The position numbers and the translations under genes were made by a program. 48,910 nt of DNA from the NCBI GenBank assembly GCA_002280475.1, contig NCEB01000039.1, positions 1-48,910 on the forward strand, written 5' to 3'. Source of the DNA: Brevundimonas subvibrioides (GTDB lineage Bacteria; Pseudomonadota; Alphaproteobacteria; Caulobacterales; Caulobacteraceae). Below the pieces are notes generated by a model, which was not told where the DNA came from, searched no databases, and was given only the letters and a program-made list of their open reading frames with translations. Positions 36,857 to 45,220 of this stretch are shown piece by piece. Position 1 is the stretch's first letter; every line of letters begins with the position of its first letter.

Positions 36857-37519
36857 ATGCCCGACTACGACTACCAGAGCGACGTCCGGCCCTTCTCGCG
36901 GGTGCTGGAAGACATCGGGGCCAAGGAAGACGAAAAGCTGTATCTGGGCGAACTGGTCAACGCCTTCGGCGAGCGCGGCTTCGGTGCGCTGATGGTGTTC
37001 TTCGGCCTGGTCAACGCCATCGCCTCGCCCATCCCCGGATCGACGACCGTTCTGGGCGCGCCCATGCTGCTGATCTGCCTTCAGGTGGCGTTTCGGCGGG
37101 ATCAACTCTGGATGCCGAAATGGGCCCTGCGCTCCAGCCTGCCGCGCGAGAATTTCCGGGGGGTGGTGGCGCGGGTCAGAAAGCCTCTGGGCATCATCGA
37201 GCGCCTGTCGAAGCCCCGGCTCGGCTTCATGTCGAGCGAAGCGGCTGAGGTTCTGATCGGGGTTACGGCGTCGATCCTGAGCATCCTGGTCATGCTGCCC
37301 CTGTTCGGCGCGAACCTGTTCCCGTCCCTGTTCATCGCCCTGTTCGGCTTCGGCTTGATGCAGCGCGACGGCGTGGCGATCGGCGTCGCCTGGGTCGGAG
37401 TCGCGGGGTTCGGCGTCTTCGTCTGGGTGGCGTGGGAGCTGATCTCGCGCCTGTTCCTGGCCAGCACGGGCATGTGGCAATCCGCCTGGCAGTGGGTCGT
37501 CGCCCTGTTCGGCGGCTGA
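36857..37519 (+). CDS. exoD: ExoD-family exopolysaccharide synthesis protein
   Basis: From ATG 36857 the product is 220 aa; a GTG at 36770 and an ATG at 36788 are alternatives with no better Shine-Dalgarno. The pattern FSRVLEDIGAKEDEKLYLGELVNAFGERGFGALMVFFGLVNAI, IPGSTTVLGAPMLLICLQ and several membrane segments match ExoD, first described in Rhizobium exopolysaccharide and alkali tolerance. The exact activity is not established. Confidence 0.82.
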   Translation: MPDYDYQSDVRPFSRVLEDIGAKEDEKLYLGELVNAFGERGFGALMVFFGLVNAIASPIPGSTTVLGAPMLLICLQVAFRRDQLWMPKWALRSSLPRENFRGVVARVRKPLGIIERLSKPRLGFMSSEAAEVLIGVTASILSILVMLPLFGANLFPSLFIALFGFGLMQRDGVAIGVAWVGVAGFGVFVWVAWELISRLFLASTGMWQSAWQWVVALFGG

Positions 37520-37615
37520 TGCGCGCAAGCCGCGAGCCGCGCGGCAGCGCCCCGACCCCGCGCTCGAGCGGCGAGCGACCGCATCACGAGCGTTGGCGCG
37601 CGGGGCGCTCCCGGC

Positions 37616-37647
37616 AAAAAGGGCCGCCGGATCGCTCCGACGGCCCT
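37616..37647 (-). terminator. Intrinsic terminator of the minus-strand small transcript
   Basis: On the minus strand, AGGGCCGTCGGA-GCGA-TCCGGCGGCCCT (one mismatch) is followed by TTTTT. This is a textbook Rho-independent terminator. No annotated minus-strand gene precedes it other than the small ORF at 37695-37760. Confidence 0.88.
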
Positions 37648-37694
37648 CATTGTCTGACCGCGATACGGTCGACCTTAGCCTTGTCTGAAAGGAT

Positions 37695-37760
37695 TCAGAC
37701 CCGGACCTCGCCAGAGGACCAGCAACCGGTCACCGCACGGGTATGGGACAATGAGATCAC
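37695..37760 (-). CDS. 21-residue microprotein with an extreme Shine-Dalgarno
   Basis: GTG start followed by ISLSHTRAVTGCWSSGEVRV and TGA. The sequence AAAGGAGGTGATCC (37762-37775) is a perfect 14-nt complement of the 16S rRNA 3' end, with GGAGG 7 nt before the GTG. Such a match is far longer than normal and argues that the ORF is translated or that the RNA binds ribosomes. The peptide has one Cys and one Trp and no membrane segment. Its function is unknown. Confidence 0.5.
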   Translation of the reverse strand: MISLSHTRAVTGCWSSGEVRV

Positions 37761-37860
37761 TGGATCACCTCCTTTCGACTGTTGAACAGGGACGGCGAAG
37801 GTAGGGGTGCTTCGGTCGCTTCGCAAAGCCCCCATGCCGACTTCGTGATCGGCCCTCCCC

Positions 37861-38056
37861 GCGCTCAAGCAGCGGGCGACCGCGTCGCGAGCGATAGCGC
37901 CACAACCCGGCGCTCAAGCAGCGAGGCTCCGCGAGCCGAGCGATAGCGCCCCCATCCCGCGCTCAAGCAGCGAGGCTCCGCGAGCCGAGCGGTAGCGCCC
38001 CAACCCCGCGCTCAAGCAGCGAGGCTCCGCGAGCCGAGCGATAGCGCCACAAACAA
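37861..38056. repeat. 49-bp tandem repeat, four copies
   Basis: Units begin GCGCTCAAGCAGCG at 37861, 37910, 37959 and 38008, spacing exactly 49 bp. The last three are nearly identical through GAGGCTCCGCGAGCCGAGC; the first is diverged. A fifth, more diverged relative (GCGCTCGAGCGGCGAGCGAC) is near 37560. Each unit contains the palindrome GGCTC-CGC-GAGCC. The array fills the space between the small transcript and the flagellin terminator; no gene is seen in it. Confidence 0.9.
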
Positions 38057-38058
38057 GA

Positions 38059-38082
38059 ACGCCCGGGGCGAACCCCGGGCGT
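38059..38082 (-). terminator. Flagellin gene terminator
   Basis: A perfect 10-bp stem ACGCCCGGGG/CCCCGGGCGT with loop TTCG (minus strand), followed by TTCTTGTTTG, lies just after the flagellin stop. Confidence 0.85.
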
Positions 38083-38090
38083 CCCTACGC

Positions 38091-38921
38091 TTACTGCCGG
38101 AACAACGACAGAAGGATCTGCGGCGACTGGTTGGCGATGCCCAACGCCTGGACCCCGAGCTGCTGCTTGGTCTGCAGCGACTGGAGCTTGGCGCTCTCCT
38201 TCGCCAGGTCGGCGTCCACCAGATTGCCCACCCCGGATTCCAGCGCGTCCGTCAGTTTCCCGACGAAGGTGCGATGGGTCTCCAGGGCCTTCGCCTTGGT
38301 GCCCAGCCGCGCGAGCGCGCCCGAGACCAGGTCGATGGAGGCGTTCACCAGACCCAGGGCGGTGGTCGCCAGGGTCGAGGTGCCGATGGTCGTGGTCGCC
38401 GTGACGGTGACGTTCGCGGACCCCAGGGCCAGGACTTCCGCCTGGACCGTGATGGAGGCCGTGCCCGCCGCGTTGGCCAGGGCCGCGAAACCGGTCGCGC
38501 CGGTCTCAAGCAGGTTGACCCCGTTGAATTCGGCGTTGTTGGTCACGGTCGTGATCTGGTCGCGAATGGCCTTGAAGTCCTCGTTCAGGGCGGCCCGAGC
38601 CGCCGTCTGCAGCGACCGATCCGTGGCCGCCAGCGCCTTCTCCTTCAACTGCAGCAAGAGGTCAGAGACGCTCTCGCCGGCCGCCAGGCTGACGTCGACC
38701 GCCGATATGCCGCGGTCGAGCGATGATTTGACCGCCCCCAGGGCGCCGATATCGGCCCGTTGACCCTGGGCGATGGCCCAGATGGCCCCGTTGTCCTTGG
38801 CTGTGGCCACCTTTTTTCCGGTGTTGATCCGGGTCTGGGTGGCCGCCAGTTCGACGTTGGTGGCGTTCAGGTTCTGCAGCGCGATGAGCGCGCCGAGGTT
38901 GGTGTTGACCGAGTTGGCCAT
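38091..38921 (-). CDS. fljK: Flagellin
   Basis: The 276-aa protein has the conserved D0/D1 ends: MANSVNTNLGALIALQNLNA, INTGKKVATAKDNGAIWAIA and KSSLDRGISAVDVSLAAGES at the N-terminus, and LQTKQQLGVQALGIANQSPQ to LLSLFRQ at the C-terminus. The short, Ala/Thr/Val-rich centre (~150-190) is the variable D2/D3 region and probable glycosylation surface. It lies beside flaF, flbT and flmG as in Caulobacter. Which of the several flagellin paralogues it matches cannot be fixed from sequence alone, so fljK is approximate. AAGGA lies 7 nt before the ATG. Confidence 0.92.
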   Translation of the reverse strand: MANSVNTNLGALIALQNLNATNVELAATQTRINTGKKVATAKDNGAIWAIAQGQRADIGALGAVKSSLDRGISAVDVSLAAGESVSDLLLQLKEKALAATDRSLQTAARAALNEDFKAIRDQITTVTNNAEFNGVNLLETGATGFAALANAAGTASITVQAEVLALGSANVTVTATTTIGTSTLATTALGLVNASIDLVSGALARLGTKAKALETHRTFVGKLTDALESGVGNLVDADLAKESAKLQSLQTKQQLGVQALGIANQSPQILLSLFRQ

Positions 38922-38952
38922 GAGACAGTCCTTCCATTCTGGTCGGGGGATA

Positions 38953-38966
38953 CGGCCTTCTGGCCG
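38953..38966 (-). promoter_or_regulatory. Hairpin in the flagellin 5' leader
   Basis: CGGCC-AGAA-GGCCG forms a 5-bp stem with an AGAA loop about 32 nt upstream of the flagellin start. FlbT in Caulobacter binds the flagellin mRNA leader and promotes its decay; this stem-loop is a reasonable candidate contact. The role is inferred. Confidence 0.35.
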
Positions 38967-39100
38967 TTGAACCGGTTCTGGTCCTGCGCGCGCACACGCA
39001 AGGACCGGGCCGGGCCGATCCGATTGAAAGGATTAGGAAAGTCCTTGGGATCTGGAGGCGGGTCGGCAATTTCTCGCCGGCAGTTCCAGACCGTGCCTAG

Positions 39101-39466
39101 TCAGGCCGCCTGCTGCCCGCCCTGGGGGGCGAGGCCCTGCATCACGGCCCTGTTGATATCGATCAACGGTTCGAAGCCTTCCTCGCCACGCATGACGGCC
39201 GAGGAATGCCGGCCCACGAACAGACTCAGCGAGATGATCTGGGCCCGCACCGGGTTGTTCAGCTGGTTCGAGGGATCGGCGCAGTCGGTGGCGAGCACCG
39301 ACCAGAGGCGGCGGTTCCAGTCGAGGGCGTCGATCCGCGTCTTCACATCGGACGGGTCGACCGAGGCGGCGTGCATCAGGGCGCGGGTCACCTGGCCGAA
39401 CAGGCGGTATTCCATCTCGCGCGGGGTCTCGGTGCGCGTCGATGCCTGGGAATAGGCCGAAAGCAT
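39101..39466 (-). CDS. flaF: Flagellin assembly regulator FlaF
   Basis: The 121-aa protein shows [23 protein letters not shown] and [31 protein letters not shown], the FlaF pattern. FlaF supports flagellin synthesis and secretion, opposing FlbT. Its ATG overlaps the flbT stop by one base, so the two are coupled and their balance is set in one transcript. Confidence 0.93.
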   Translation of the reverse strand: MLSAYSQASTRTETPREMEYRLFGQVTRALMHAASVDPSDVKTRIDALDWNRRLWSVLATDCADPSNQLNNPVRAQIISLSLFVGRHSSAVMRGEEGFEPLIDINRAVMQGLAPQGGQQAA

Positions 39467-39849
39467 CAGGTCAGGCTTTCCTCGTAGTCGACGATCTTCC
39501 GGGCGCTCATCAGCGCCTTGTAGTATTCGCGCGCCATGACGTGCTTGGATGTCGCCACACAGTCGGCCATCACGGCGGGATTGCGCGTCGCGCTCATGAA
39601 TTCGGTCAGCCGGGTGACGAACTCGTCATAGACCTTGGGGGCCGAGGTCTCGTCCAGATACATCATCATGACGGGGAAATAGATGCGCTTGGCCGGGGTC
39701 GTGACCTCCGCCAGCTGCATGATGTCCTTCTCGCGCAGGACCGAGGCCTTGTTCTGAAGGATCAGCACCCCGCGACGGTCGCCGTTCTGCACGACGGCCC
39801 CGTTCAGGACGAATTTCTCGCCGGGTTTCAACGACAGCTTCAGCGGCAT
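39466..39849 (-). CDS. flbT: Flagellin mRNA-binding repressor FlbT
   Basis: The 127-aa protein from ATG 39849 starts [20 protein letters not shown] and has [20 protein letters not shown] and [15 protein letters not shown], the FlbT family pattern. FlbT binds flagellin mRNA leaders and destabilises them until the hook is complete. The longer frame to 39942 is not needed. It is divergent from flmG. Confidence 0.94.
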   Translation of the reverse strand: MPLKLSLKPGEKFVLNGAVVQNGDRRGVLILQNKASVLREKDIMQLAEVTTPAKRIYFPVMMMYLDETSAPKVYDEFVTRLTEFMSATRNPAVMADCVATSKHVMAREYYKALMSARKIVDYEESLT

Positions 39850-39989
39850 CGGCGGGCCCTCCTCGCGACACCCACGGTCCTGACTAGCCGTGCGGTGACT
39901 GAGAGACGTTAAACGGCCGTGGTTAACCATGTGTTCTGGCAATGATGGCCAAGCTGGGCTCGCCCGCAGCCGTCCGTTGAGTCAGTCCC

Positions 39990-41798
39990 ATGTCCATGAT
40001 CGCCACCGCCGAAGACGCGACGCCCTCGGAGATCGCGCTCGGTCACATGCCGATGGCCCAGGGGACGGCGGGCGACGCCGCCTCTCCGGCCGCGATCCGG
40101 CGGCTGTCGCATGCCCTGGCCGACACGCGCGGGCCTAATGCAAAGGCCCAGAAGAAGGCCGTAGAGCAGTTGAAGGCCGCGGTCGCCTCGATCCGCGTCG
40201 GCGATTATCAGGCGGCGTCCAGACGGGCCCTGGCCATCCTTCAGACGGACGAGCGCAACGGCCTGGCCTGGCACGTTCTGGCCATCGCGCGCGAGAAGGC
40301 CGGAGCCCTGTCCGAGGCGCTGAACGCCTATGATGCGGCCCTGCGCATCCTGCCCGAAGACGCCAACATCGCCCACGACCTGGCGCGCCTGGCCCAGCGG
40401 CTGGGGCACCTGGACATCGCCGAGAAGCTGTTGCTGAAGTTCCTGTCGGTGGAGCCGGGACATATCGAGGGCACCAACAACCTGGCCTGCGTGCTGCGCG
40501 ACCAGAAACGCTATGACGAGGCGATCGACCGGCTGCGCGACCTGATCGGCATCGAGCCGACCAGCCCGACCCTGTGGAACACGCTCGGCACCGTCCTGTC
40601 GGACCAGGGGCGGATGGGCGAAAGCCTGCCCTTTTTCGACGAGGCGCTGAGGCTGGATGAAGGCTTTGCCAAGGCCCGCTACAATCGCGCGAATGTGCTC
40701 CAGCCGCTGGGCGAGCCCGAGCGCGCCCTCGCCGACCTCGATCAGGCCTTGCCGGGGGCGGAGACGCCCTATGAGACGGCCATGATGCGGATGGCGCGGG
40801 CCATGCTGCTGATGGGCATGGGGCGGCTGAAGGAAGGCTTCGAGGACTATGAGGTCCGGCTGGATCCAGAAATGCCCGAGGCCATGCGGGTAGTGGTCGA
40901 CGCCCCGCGTTGGGACCCGACGACGCAGGACATCCGCGGCAAGCGCCTGTTGGTCGTCGGTGAACAGGGCATCGCCGACGAGATGGTGTTCGGCACCTGC
41001 CTGCCCGATGTGATCCAGGCCGTCGGTCCCGAAGGCAAGGTCTTCATCGCGGTCGAGCCCCGGCTGATCGACCTGTATCAGCGCAGCTTTCCCACGGCGG
41101 TCGTCGGCGGCCACCGCGCGGTACGGATCGAGGGCCGACTGCACCGCTACTGCCCCTTTATGGAGGAGGTCGCGGAGCGAGACGGCAAGGCGGACGCCTG
41201 GGTCCCGATGGCGGCGCTGCTGGCCCAGTATCGCGGCGAGTTGTCGGCCTTCCCCGACCGCGACGGCTATCTGACGCCCGATCCGGAGAAGGTGGCGCGG
41301 TGGAAGGGCGAGCTGGAGGCGTTGGGACCGGGTTTCAAGGTCGGGCTGCACTGGAAGAGCCTGATCCTGACCGGGGTCCGCGCGCGCTACTTCTCCAGCT
41401 TCGAGCGGTGGAAGCCGGTGCTGACCGCGCCCGGCTGTGTCATGGTGAACCTGCAGTGCGGCGACGTGTCCGAGGACCTGGCGGCGGCCGAGGCGGCCGG
41501 TGTGCGCATCTGGACGCCGCCGATGAACCTGAAGGACGATCTGGACGATCTGGCGGCCCTGTCCTGCGCGCTTGATCTGGTGATCGGGCCGGGCATCGCG
41601 GGGACCAATATCGCGGCGGCCGTGGGGGCCCGGACCTGGCTGATCCACGCGCCGGATGACTGGCACCTGCTGGGGACCGACCGCTATCCCTTCTATCCAC
41701 AAACGCGGACCTTCGCGACCGGCGGCTTCGACGGTTGGCCCCGGGCCATCGCGGCGATGCGAGCGGCGCTGGAGGCGGAGACCGGGAACGTCGGCTGA
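39990..41798 (+). CDS. flmG: TPR-glycosyltransferase FlmG (flagellin modification)
   Basis: The 602-aa protein has N-terminal tetratricopeptide repeats from ~60 to 290 (for example AWHVLAIAREKAGALSEALNAYDAALRILPED and TLWNTLGTVLSDQGRMGESLPFFDEALRLDE). A C-terminal glycosyltransferase-like domain follows (LLVVGEQGIADEMVFGTCLPDVI, KVGLHWKSL, LDLVIGPGIAGTNIAAAVGA). In Caulobacter, FlmG (older name FlbA) binds flagellins by its TPRs and attaches pseudaminic acid. The position next to flbT, flaF and the flagellin gene matches that cluster. Confidence 0.85.
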   Translation: MSMIATAEDATPSEIALGHMPMAQGTAGDAASPAAIRRLSHALADTRGPNAKAQKKAVEQLKAAVASIRVGDYQAASRRALAILQTDERNGLAWHVLAIAREKAGALSEALNAYDAALRILPEDANIAHDLARLAQRLGHLDIAEKLLLKFLSVEPGHIEGTNNLACVLRDQKRYDEAIDRLRDLIGIEPTSPTLWNTLGTVLSDQGRMGESLPFFDEALRLDEGFAKARYNRANVLQPLGEPERALADLDQALPGAETPYETAMMRMARAMLLMGMGRLKEGFEDYEVRLDPEMPEAMRVVVDAPRWDPTTQDIRGKRLLVVGEQGIADEMVFGTCLPDVIQAVGPEGKVFIAVEPRLIDLYQRSFPTAVVGGHRAVRIEGRLHRYCPFMEEVAERDGKADAWVPMAALLAQYRGELSAFPDRDGYLTPDPEKVARWKGELEALGPGFKVGLHWKSLILTGVRARYFSSFERWKPVLTAPGCVMVNLQCGDVSEDLAAAEAAGVRIWTPPMNLKDDLDDLAALSCALDLVIGPGIAGTNIAAAVGARTWLIHAPDDWHLLGTDRYPFYPQTRTFATGGFDGWPRAIAAMRAALEAETGNVG

Positions 41799-41834
41799 TG
41801 GCGGCGCGTTGCCTTCCCACACAGGGAGGCGACC

Positions 41835-42278
41835 ATGCCCGATATCGAAAGCTCCGCCGACGAGCAGGATCAATCCGAGCTGTTCGACGAAGACAACGCC
41901 GACGCCAGCGAGAGCGGCGGCGTGACCAACGAGTACAAGACCTTCGAGGACATGCCCGACGTCCTGGACGTCACCTCCGCCGAAGGCGACGCGGATGAGG
42001 AGGCTTTCGACGAGGACGAGCAGGACCTCGACAACGACCTGTCACTCGACGGCGTCGAACCGGAGGCCGACCCCCTGTTCGGAGCGGATGCGGCCCGGGT
42101 GAGCGATCAGGACCTGGGGGTCGACGAGCCCGGCCAGGGAGAGATCGAACTCGTCTATTCCGGCCTGATGGAAGACGTGAAGGGCGCACAGGCCAGCGCG
42201 GCCCACTGGGAAGCCAAACGCCTGTCCGACGACGACATCGAAGACCTGGGCTATGCGCCCGACGGAGACGACAAATGA
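41835..42278 (+). CDS. Acidic hypothetical protein
   Basis: The 147-aa protein is strongly acidic, with runs such as FDEDEQDLDNDLSLDGVEPE, and is probably largely disordered. The C-terminal stretch GEIELVYSGLMEDVKGAQASAAHWEAKRLSDDDIEDLGY looks more ordered. No family is recognised. GGGAGG precedes the ATG. It overlaps the next small gene (ATGA), so the pair is co-translated. Confidence 0.65.
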   Translation: MPDIESSADEQDQSELFDEDNADASESGGVTNEYKTFEDMPDVLDVTSAEGDADEEAFDEDEQDLDNDLSLDGVEPEADPLFGADAARVSDQDLGVDEPGQGEIELVYSGLMEDVKGAQASAAHWEAKRLSDDDIEDLGYAPDGDDK

Positions 42279-42502
42279 CCGATCCGAACACGTTCGACGA
42301 GACCACCGACCGCAGCGCGGGCAAGGACGACCACGACGTCGATGGCGACCACGCCCGCAAGGCCGCGCCTCTGGGCGAAGGCAAGCACGACCACCTGACC
42401 GAGAAGACGGACGCCGAAGACCGCCAGGAGGCCCTGGTCGACGAAGGGGTGGAGGAGACCTTCCCCGCCAGCGATCCGGTTTCGGCCAAGCGCATCACCT
42501 GA
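42275..42502 (+). CDS. Small hydrophilic protein with EETFPASDPVS motif
   Basis: The 75-aa, Asp/His-rich protein ends VDEGVEETFPASDPVSAKRI. The tail ETFPASDP occurs at the end of many small uncharacterised proteobacterial proteins. There is no signal or membrane segment. It overlaps the upstream acidic gene by 4 nt. Confidence 0.65.
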   Translation: MTDPNTFDETTDRSAGKDDHDVDGDHARKAAPLGEGKHDHLTEKTDAEDRQEALVDEGVEETFPASDPVSAKRIT

Positions 42503-42547
42503 GCCGGCGACAAACTGATCGTTGTTAACCGGCCGCGTCATCGGCTA

Positions 42548-42607
42548 GACCTTGATCAGCTGAGGAGGAATCGCTTCGCGATTCCGCCGATGCTGTGAAT
42601 CAAGGTC
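42548..42607. repeat. Nested hairpin upstream of moxR
   Basis: Outer arms GACCTTGAT (42548-42556) and ATCAAGGTC (42599-42607) are perfect complements. Inside is GGAATCGC-TTC-GCGATTCC (42567-42585), also perfect. It covers the region where the MoxR start would be expected and includes the only strong Shine-Dalgarno-like sequence there (GAGGAGG). Confidence 0.7.
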
Positions 42608-42617
42608 CAGCGGTTTC

Positions 42618-43499
42618 CTGGGGCCTGATCCGACCGGAAAACACCGGTTCGAAGGCACCTCGAACTATATCGCCACCCAGGACCTGAAGATCGCGGTCAA
42701 TGCCGCCGTGGCCCTGGAACGGCCCCTGCTGATCAAGGGCGAGCCCGGCACCGGCAAGACCGTCCTGGCCTACGAGATGGCCAAGGCCCTGAACGCGCCC
42801 CTCATCACCTGGCACATCAAGTCGACCACCAAGGCCCACAACGGCCTTTATGAATACGACGCCGTCAGCCGCCTGCGCGACAGCCAGTTGGGCGACGAGC
42901 GGGTCCATGACGTCCGCAACTATCTGAAGCCCGGCAAGCTTTGGGAGGCCTTCACCAGCCCCGTGCGTCCCGTTCTGCTGATCGACGAGATCGACAAGGC
43001 CGACATCGAGTTCCCGAACGACCTGCTTCAGGAACTCGACCGGATGGAGTTCTTCGTCCAGGAGACGGGCGAGACGATCACCGCCGCCGTCCGCCCGGTG
43101 GTCGTCATCACCTCCAACAACGAGAAGGAACTGCCCGACGCCTTCCTGCGTCGCTGCTTCTTCCACTACATCCGCTTCCCCGACGACGGGACCATGAAGG
43201 CGATCGTCGAGGTCCACTTCCCGGGCATCAAGCCGCGCCTGGTCGCGGCCGCGCTGAAGACCTTCTACGAGATCCGCGACACGCCGGGCCTGAAGAAGAA
43301 GCCTTCGACCTCCGAACTGCTGGACTGGCTGAAGCTGCTGATGGTCGACGACGTCCAGCCCGAGACCCTGCGCGAGACCTCGCCCAACAAGCTGATCCCG
43401 CCGCTTCACGGGGCCCTGTTGAAGAACGAGCAGGACGTTCATCTGTTCGAACGGCTGGCCTTCCTCAATCGACGCGAGGGCGCGCGGCCGGGCGGCTAG
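42618..43499 (+). CDS. MoxR-family AAA+ ATPase
   Basis: The AAA+ core shows Walker A KGEPGTGKT, Walker B LLIDEIDKADIEF and sensor VVITSNNEKELPDAFLRRC. MoxR ATPases act as chaperones, often with a von Willebrand-type partner; none is adjacent here. Homology clearly begins by RFEGTSNYIATQDLKIAVNA (42645 on), before the GTG at 42708 (263 aa). Between the upstream in-frame stop (42561) and 42645 there is no ATG, GTG or TTG, so the start is given at a CTG (42618) with low certainty. Confidence 0.8.
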   Translation: MGPDPTGKHRFEGTSNYIATQDLKIAVNAAVALERPLLIKGEPGTGKTVLAYEMAKALNAPLITWHIKSTTKAHNGLYEYDAVSRLRDSQLGDERVHDVRNYLKPGKLWEAFTSPVRPVLLIDEIDKADIEFPNDLLQELDRMEFFVQETGETITAAVRPVVVITSNNEKELPDAFLRRCFFHYIRFPDDGTMKAIVEVHFPGIKPRLVAAALKTFYEIRDTPGLKKKPSTSELLDWLKLLMVDDVQPETLRETSPNKLIPPLHGALLKNEQDVHLFERLAFLNRREGARPGG

Positions 43500-43621
43500 A
43501 GCGAGCGTAGAAACGCCGCGTTCTGAACACCCTGCGAACAGATATCGTCAGCCCGGTTACCGCGATTTCACTGGAACAGATGGTGTTTTTGTTCGAAATG
43601 AAGGGCGAAAGGACCGCCAGA

Positions 43622-44482
43622 ATGCGTCTCGTCGCCGCCACCCCTCTCTGTATCGCCGCCCTGATGGTGGCCGCCTGCGACGGCGACAACTCCGTGCGCA
43701 TCTCGTCGACGACCAGCGAGACGGAGGCCAAGGGCGTGCTGAAGGTCATCGAGACCCTCCAGTGCCCCGAGACGATCGGCGTCCTGACCCGCAAGGGCTC
43801 GGCCCACGCCGGTGGCGACGTCTGCGTCTATTCGGGCCCGCGGGGCGCCGAGGTGTCCCTGCATCTGATCAAGCTGGACGACGAGAACGCAGACGGCGTC
43901 CTGGACCGTTTCGAGCAGGAACTGTCCCGTTCGATGCCTCATACCGCGGCCGCGCTCGCCGCCGCGCAGGAGGCCTCCGAGGCGCGCGCCGAAGCCGACG
44001 CCGCTTCGGCCCAGGCCGACAGCGCCCGGGCCGAGGCATCCGCCGCCTCCGGTGATCGCGCCAGCGTCCGGATGCCGGGGCTGTCGATCGAGGCCGAGGG
44101 CGAGCGCGCCGACGTCCGCCTGCCCGGCCTGACCGTCGAGGCTGAGGGCGACACAGCCAATGTCCGGTTCGGCAATTTCTCCATCCAGGCCGATGACGCC
44201 AACCAGACCGTCGATGTCCGTTCCGACGACGAGAGCGTCAGCGTCCAGGCCCGCGACGACGCCGCCGAGATCCGCACCCGGGCGCCCGGCGACACCGTGC
44301 GGACCACCTATATCCTGACCGACAACCGCCCGGCCGAGGAAGGTTGGCGTCTGGTCGGCTTCGAGGCGCGCGGCCCCGAGGGCGGCCCGATCGTCGTCGC
44401 GACCGTGCGGGCCAAGGACCGCGACAGTGACGGCGTGTTCGACTCGGCCAAGGATCTGGTGACGCTGAACGTCGGCGAATAG
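43622..44482 (+). CDS. Putative lipoprotein with coiled Ala-rich segment
   Basis: From ATG 43622 the 286-aa product has a lipoprotein signal (lipobox MVAAC). An Ala/Glu-rich helical stretch (~residues 105-145) follows, then three similar beta-type blocks (SVRMPGLSIEAEGERA, VRLPGLTVEAEGDTA, VRFGNFSIQADDANQT) that look like short internal repeats. The C-terminus may be a folded domain (TYILTDNRPAEEGWRLVGFEA). No family is recognised. AAAGGA precedes the start. Confidence 0.75.
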   Translation: MRLVAATPLCIAALMVAACDGDNSVRISSTTSETEAKGVLKVIETLQCPETIGVLTRKGSAHAGGDVCVYSGPRGAEVSLHLIKLDDENADGVLDRFEQELSRSMPHTAAALAAAQEASEARAEADAASAQADSARAEASAASGDRASVRMPGLSIEAEGERADVRLPGLTVEAEGDTANVRFGNFSIQADDANQTVDVRSDDESVSVQARDDAAEIRTRAPGDTVRTTYILTDNRPAEEGWRLVGFEARGPEGGPIVVATVRAKDRDSDGVFDSAKDLVTLNVGE

Positions 44483-44548
44483 GCCCGTCGCGCTTGATCC
44501 GCGCGGCCGGATGGGTCACCTGACCTGCCGCCCGACAGGATCACCGCC

Positions 44549-45217
44549 TTGGACGCCACGCCCATTCGCCCCTCCTCACGCGCCCGCGCCAGTCGCAAGC
44601 CCGCGCCGCGCGCCTGGCAGAGGATGCTGTCGGGCCGCCGGCTGGACCTGCTGGACCCCTCGCCGTTCGACATCGAGATCGAGGACATCGCCCACGGCCT
44701 GGCCCGTGTCGCCCGCTGGAACGGCCAGACGACCGGCGAGCATGCCTTTTCGGTGGCCCAGCATTCCTGCATCGTCGAGGAGATCGCGGCCCACATCAAA
44801 CCAGGGCTGGAGCCCAAATGGCGGCTGGCAGCCCTGCTGCACGACGCGTCCGAATACGTCATCGGCGACATGATCTCGCCGTTCAAGGCGGCGCTCGGCG
44901 TCAGCTACAAGGCGTTCGAGGCGCGGCTGGAGGACGCGATCCACGTCCGCTTCGGCCTGCCGCCCAAGACGCCGGTCCCGATCAAGAAGCTGATCAAGTC
45001 GGCCGACAAGGCCTGCGCCTTCTTCGAGGCGACGCAACTGGCGGGGTTCAACGAGGCCGAGGCCCTGGGCTTCTTCGGGGCTCCGCCACCGGCATACGAC
45101 CTGGTCATCGACCCCCTGCCCCCGGCCCAGGCCCAGGCCCGCTATGTCGAACGCTACCGCGTGCTGTCCGAGGCTATCGGCGTCCTGCCCGGGCCCGACG
45201 CCTGGCATACGGAGTAG
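44549..45217 (+). CDS. HD-domain phosphohydrolase (YfbR-like)
   Basis: The 222-aa protein has the HD core H...HD...D: TGEHAFSVAQHS, LAALLHDASEYVIGDM and SADKACAFFEATQ, as in 5'-nucleotidase YfbR and relatives. The first ~22 residues are basic and low complexity. The start is a TTG at 44549. It is followed at 3 nt by the NrtR-like regulator, suggesting a nucleotide-related pair. Confidence 0.82.
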   Translation: MDATPIRPSSRARASRKPAPRAWQRMLSGRRLDLLDPSPFDIEIEDIAHGLARVARWNGQTTGEHAFSVAQHSCIVEEIAAHIKPGLEPKWRLAALLHDASEYVIGDMISPFKAALGVSYKAFEARLEDAIHVRFGLPPKTPVPIKKLIKSADKACAFFEATQLAGFNEAEALGFFGAPPPAYDLVIDPLPPAQAQARYVERYRVLSEAIGVLPGPDAWHTE

Positions 45218-45220
45218 GCC

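Larger units (their letters stand above)
37616..37790 (-). ncRNA. Candidate small structured mRNA/sRNA
   Basis: An autonomous minus-strand unit. Upstream there is a TTGCGA-16-CTACCT promoter-like pair (~37805-37832), then the perfect anti-SD complement at 37762-37775, the 21-codon ORF, and two hairpins (GTCTGA/TCAGAC and GACCG/CGGTC). A closing stem follows, in which CTCATTGTC at the ORF start (37747-37755) pairs with GACAATGAG (37646-37654), and then the intrinsic terminator. The 5' end is inferred. It is convergent with exoD and has no downstream gene to regulate in cis. Confidence 0.5.

Noticed and set aside
37695..37760. Tryptophan attenuator leader
   Set aside because: Only one Trp codon is present and no trp gene lies downstream; the next gene in that direction is convergent.
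37861..38056. CRISPR array
   Set aside because: The units are contiguous 49-bp tandem copies with no unique spacers, and no cas genes are near.
39061..39100. Sigma-54-like GG...GC motif (CCGGCGAGAAATTGC, minus strand) upstream of flagellin
   Set aside because: The GG to GC spacing is 9 nt instead of the obligatory 10, so I cannot support it as a -24/-12 promoter.
39908..39927. CtrA box between flbT and flmG
   Set aside because: Two TTAA half-sites are present, but with a 10-nt spacer instead of 7, so the match is not convincing.
42600..43442. 280-codon minus-strand open frame
   Set aside because: Antisense of the MoxR ATPase, whose Walker motifs are clear on the plus strand.
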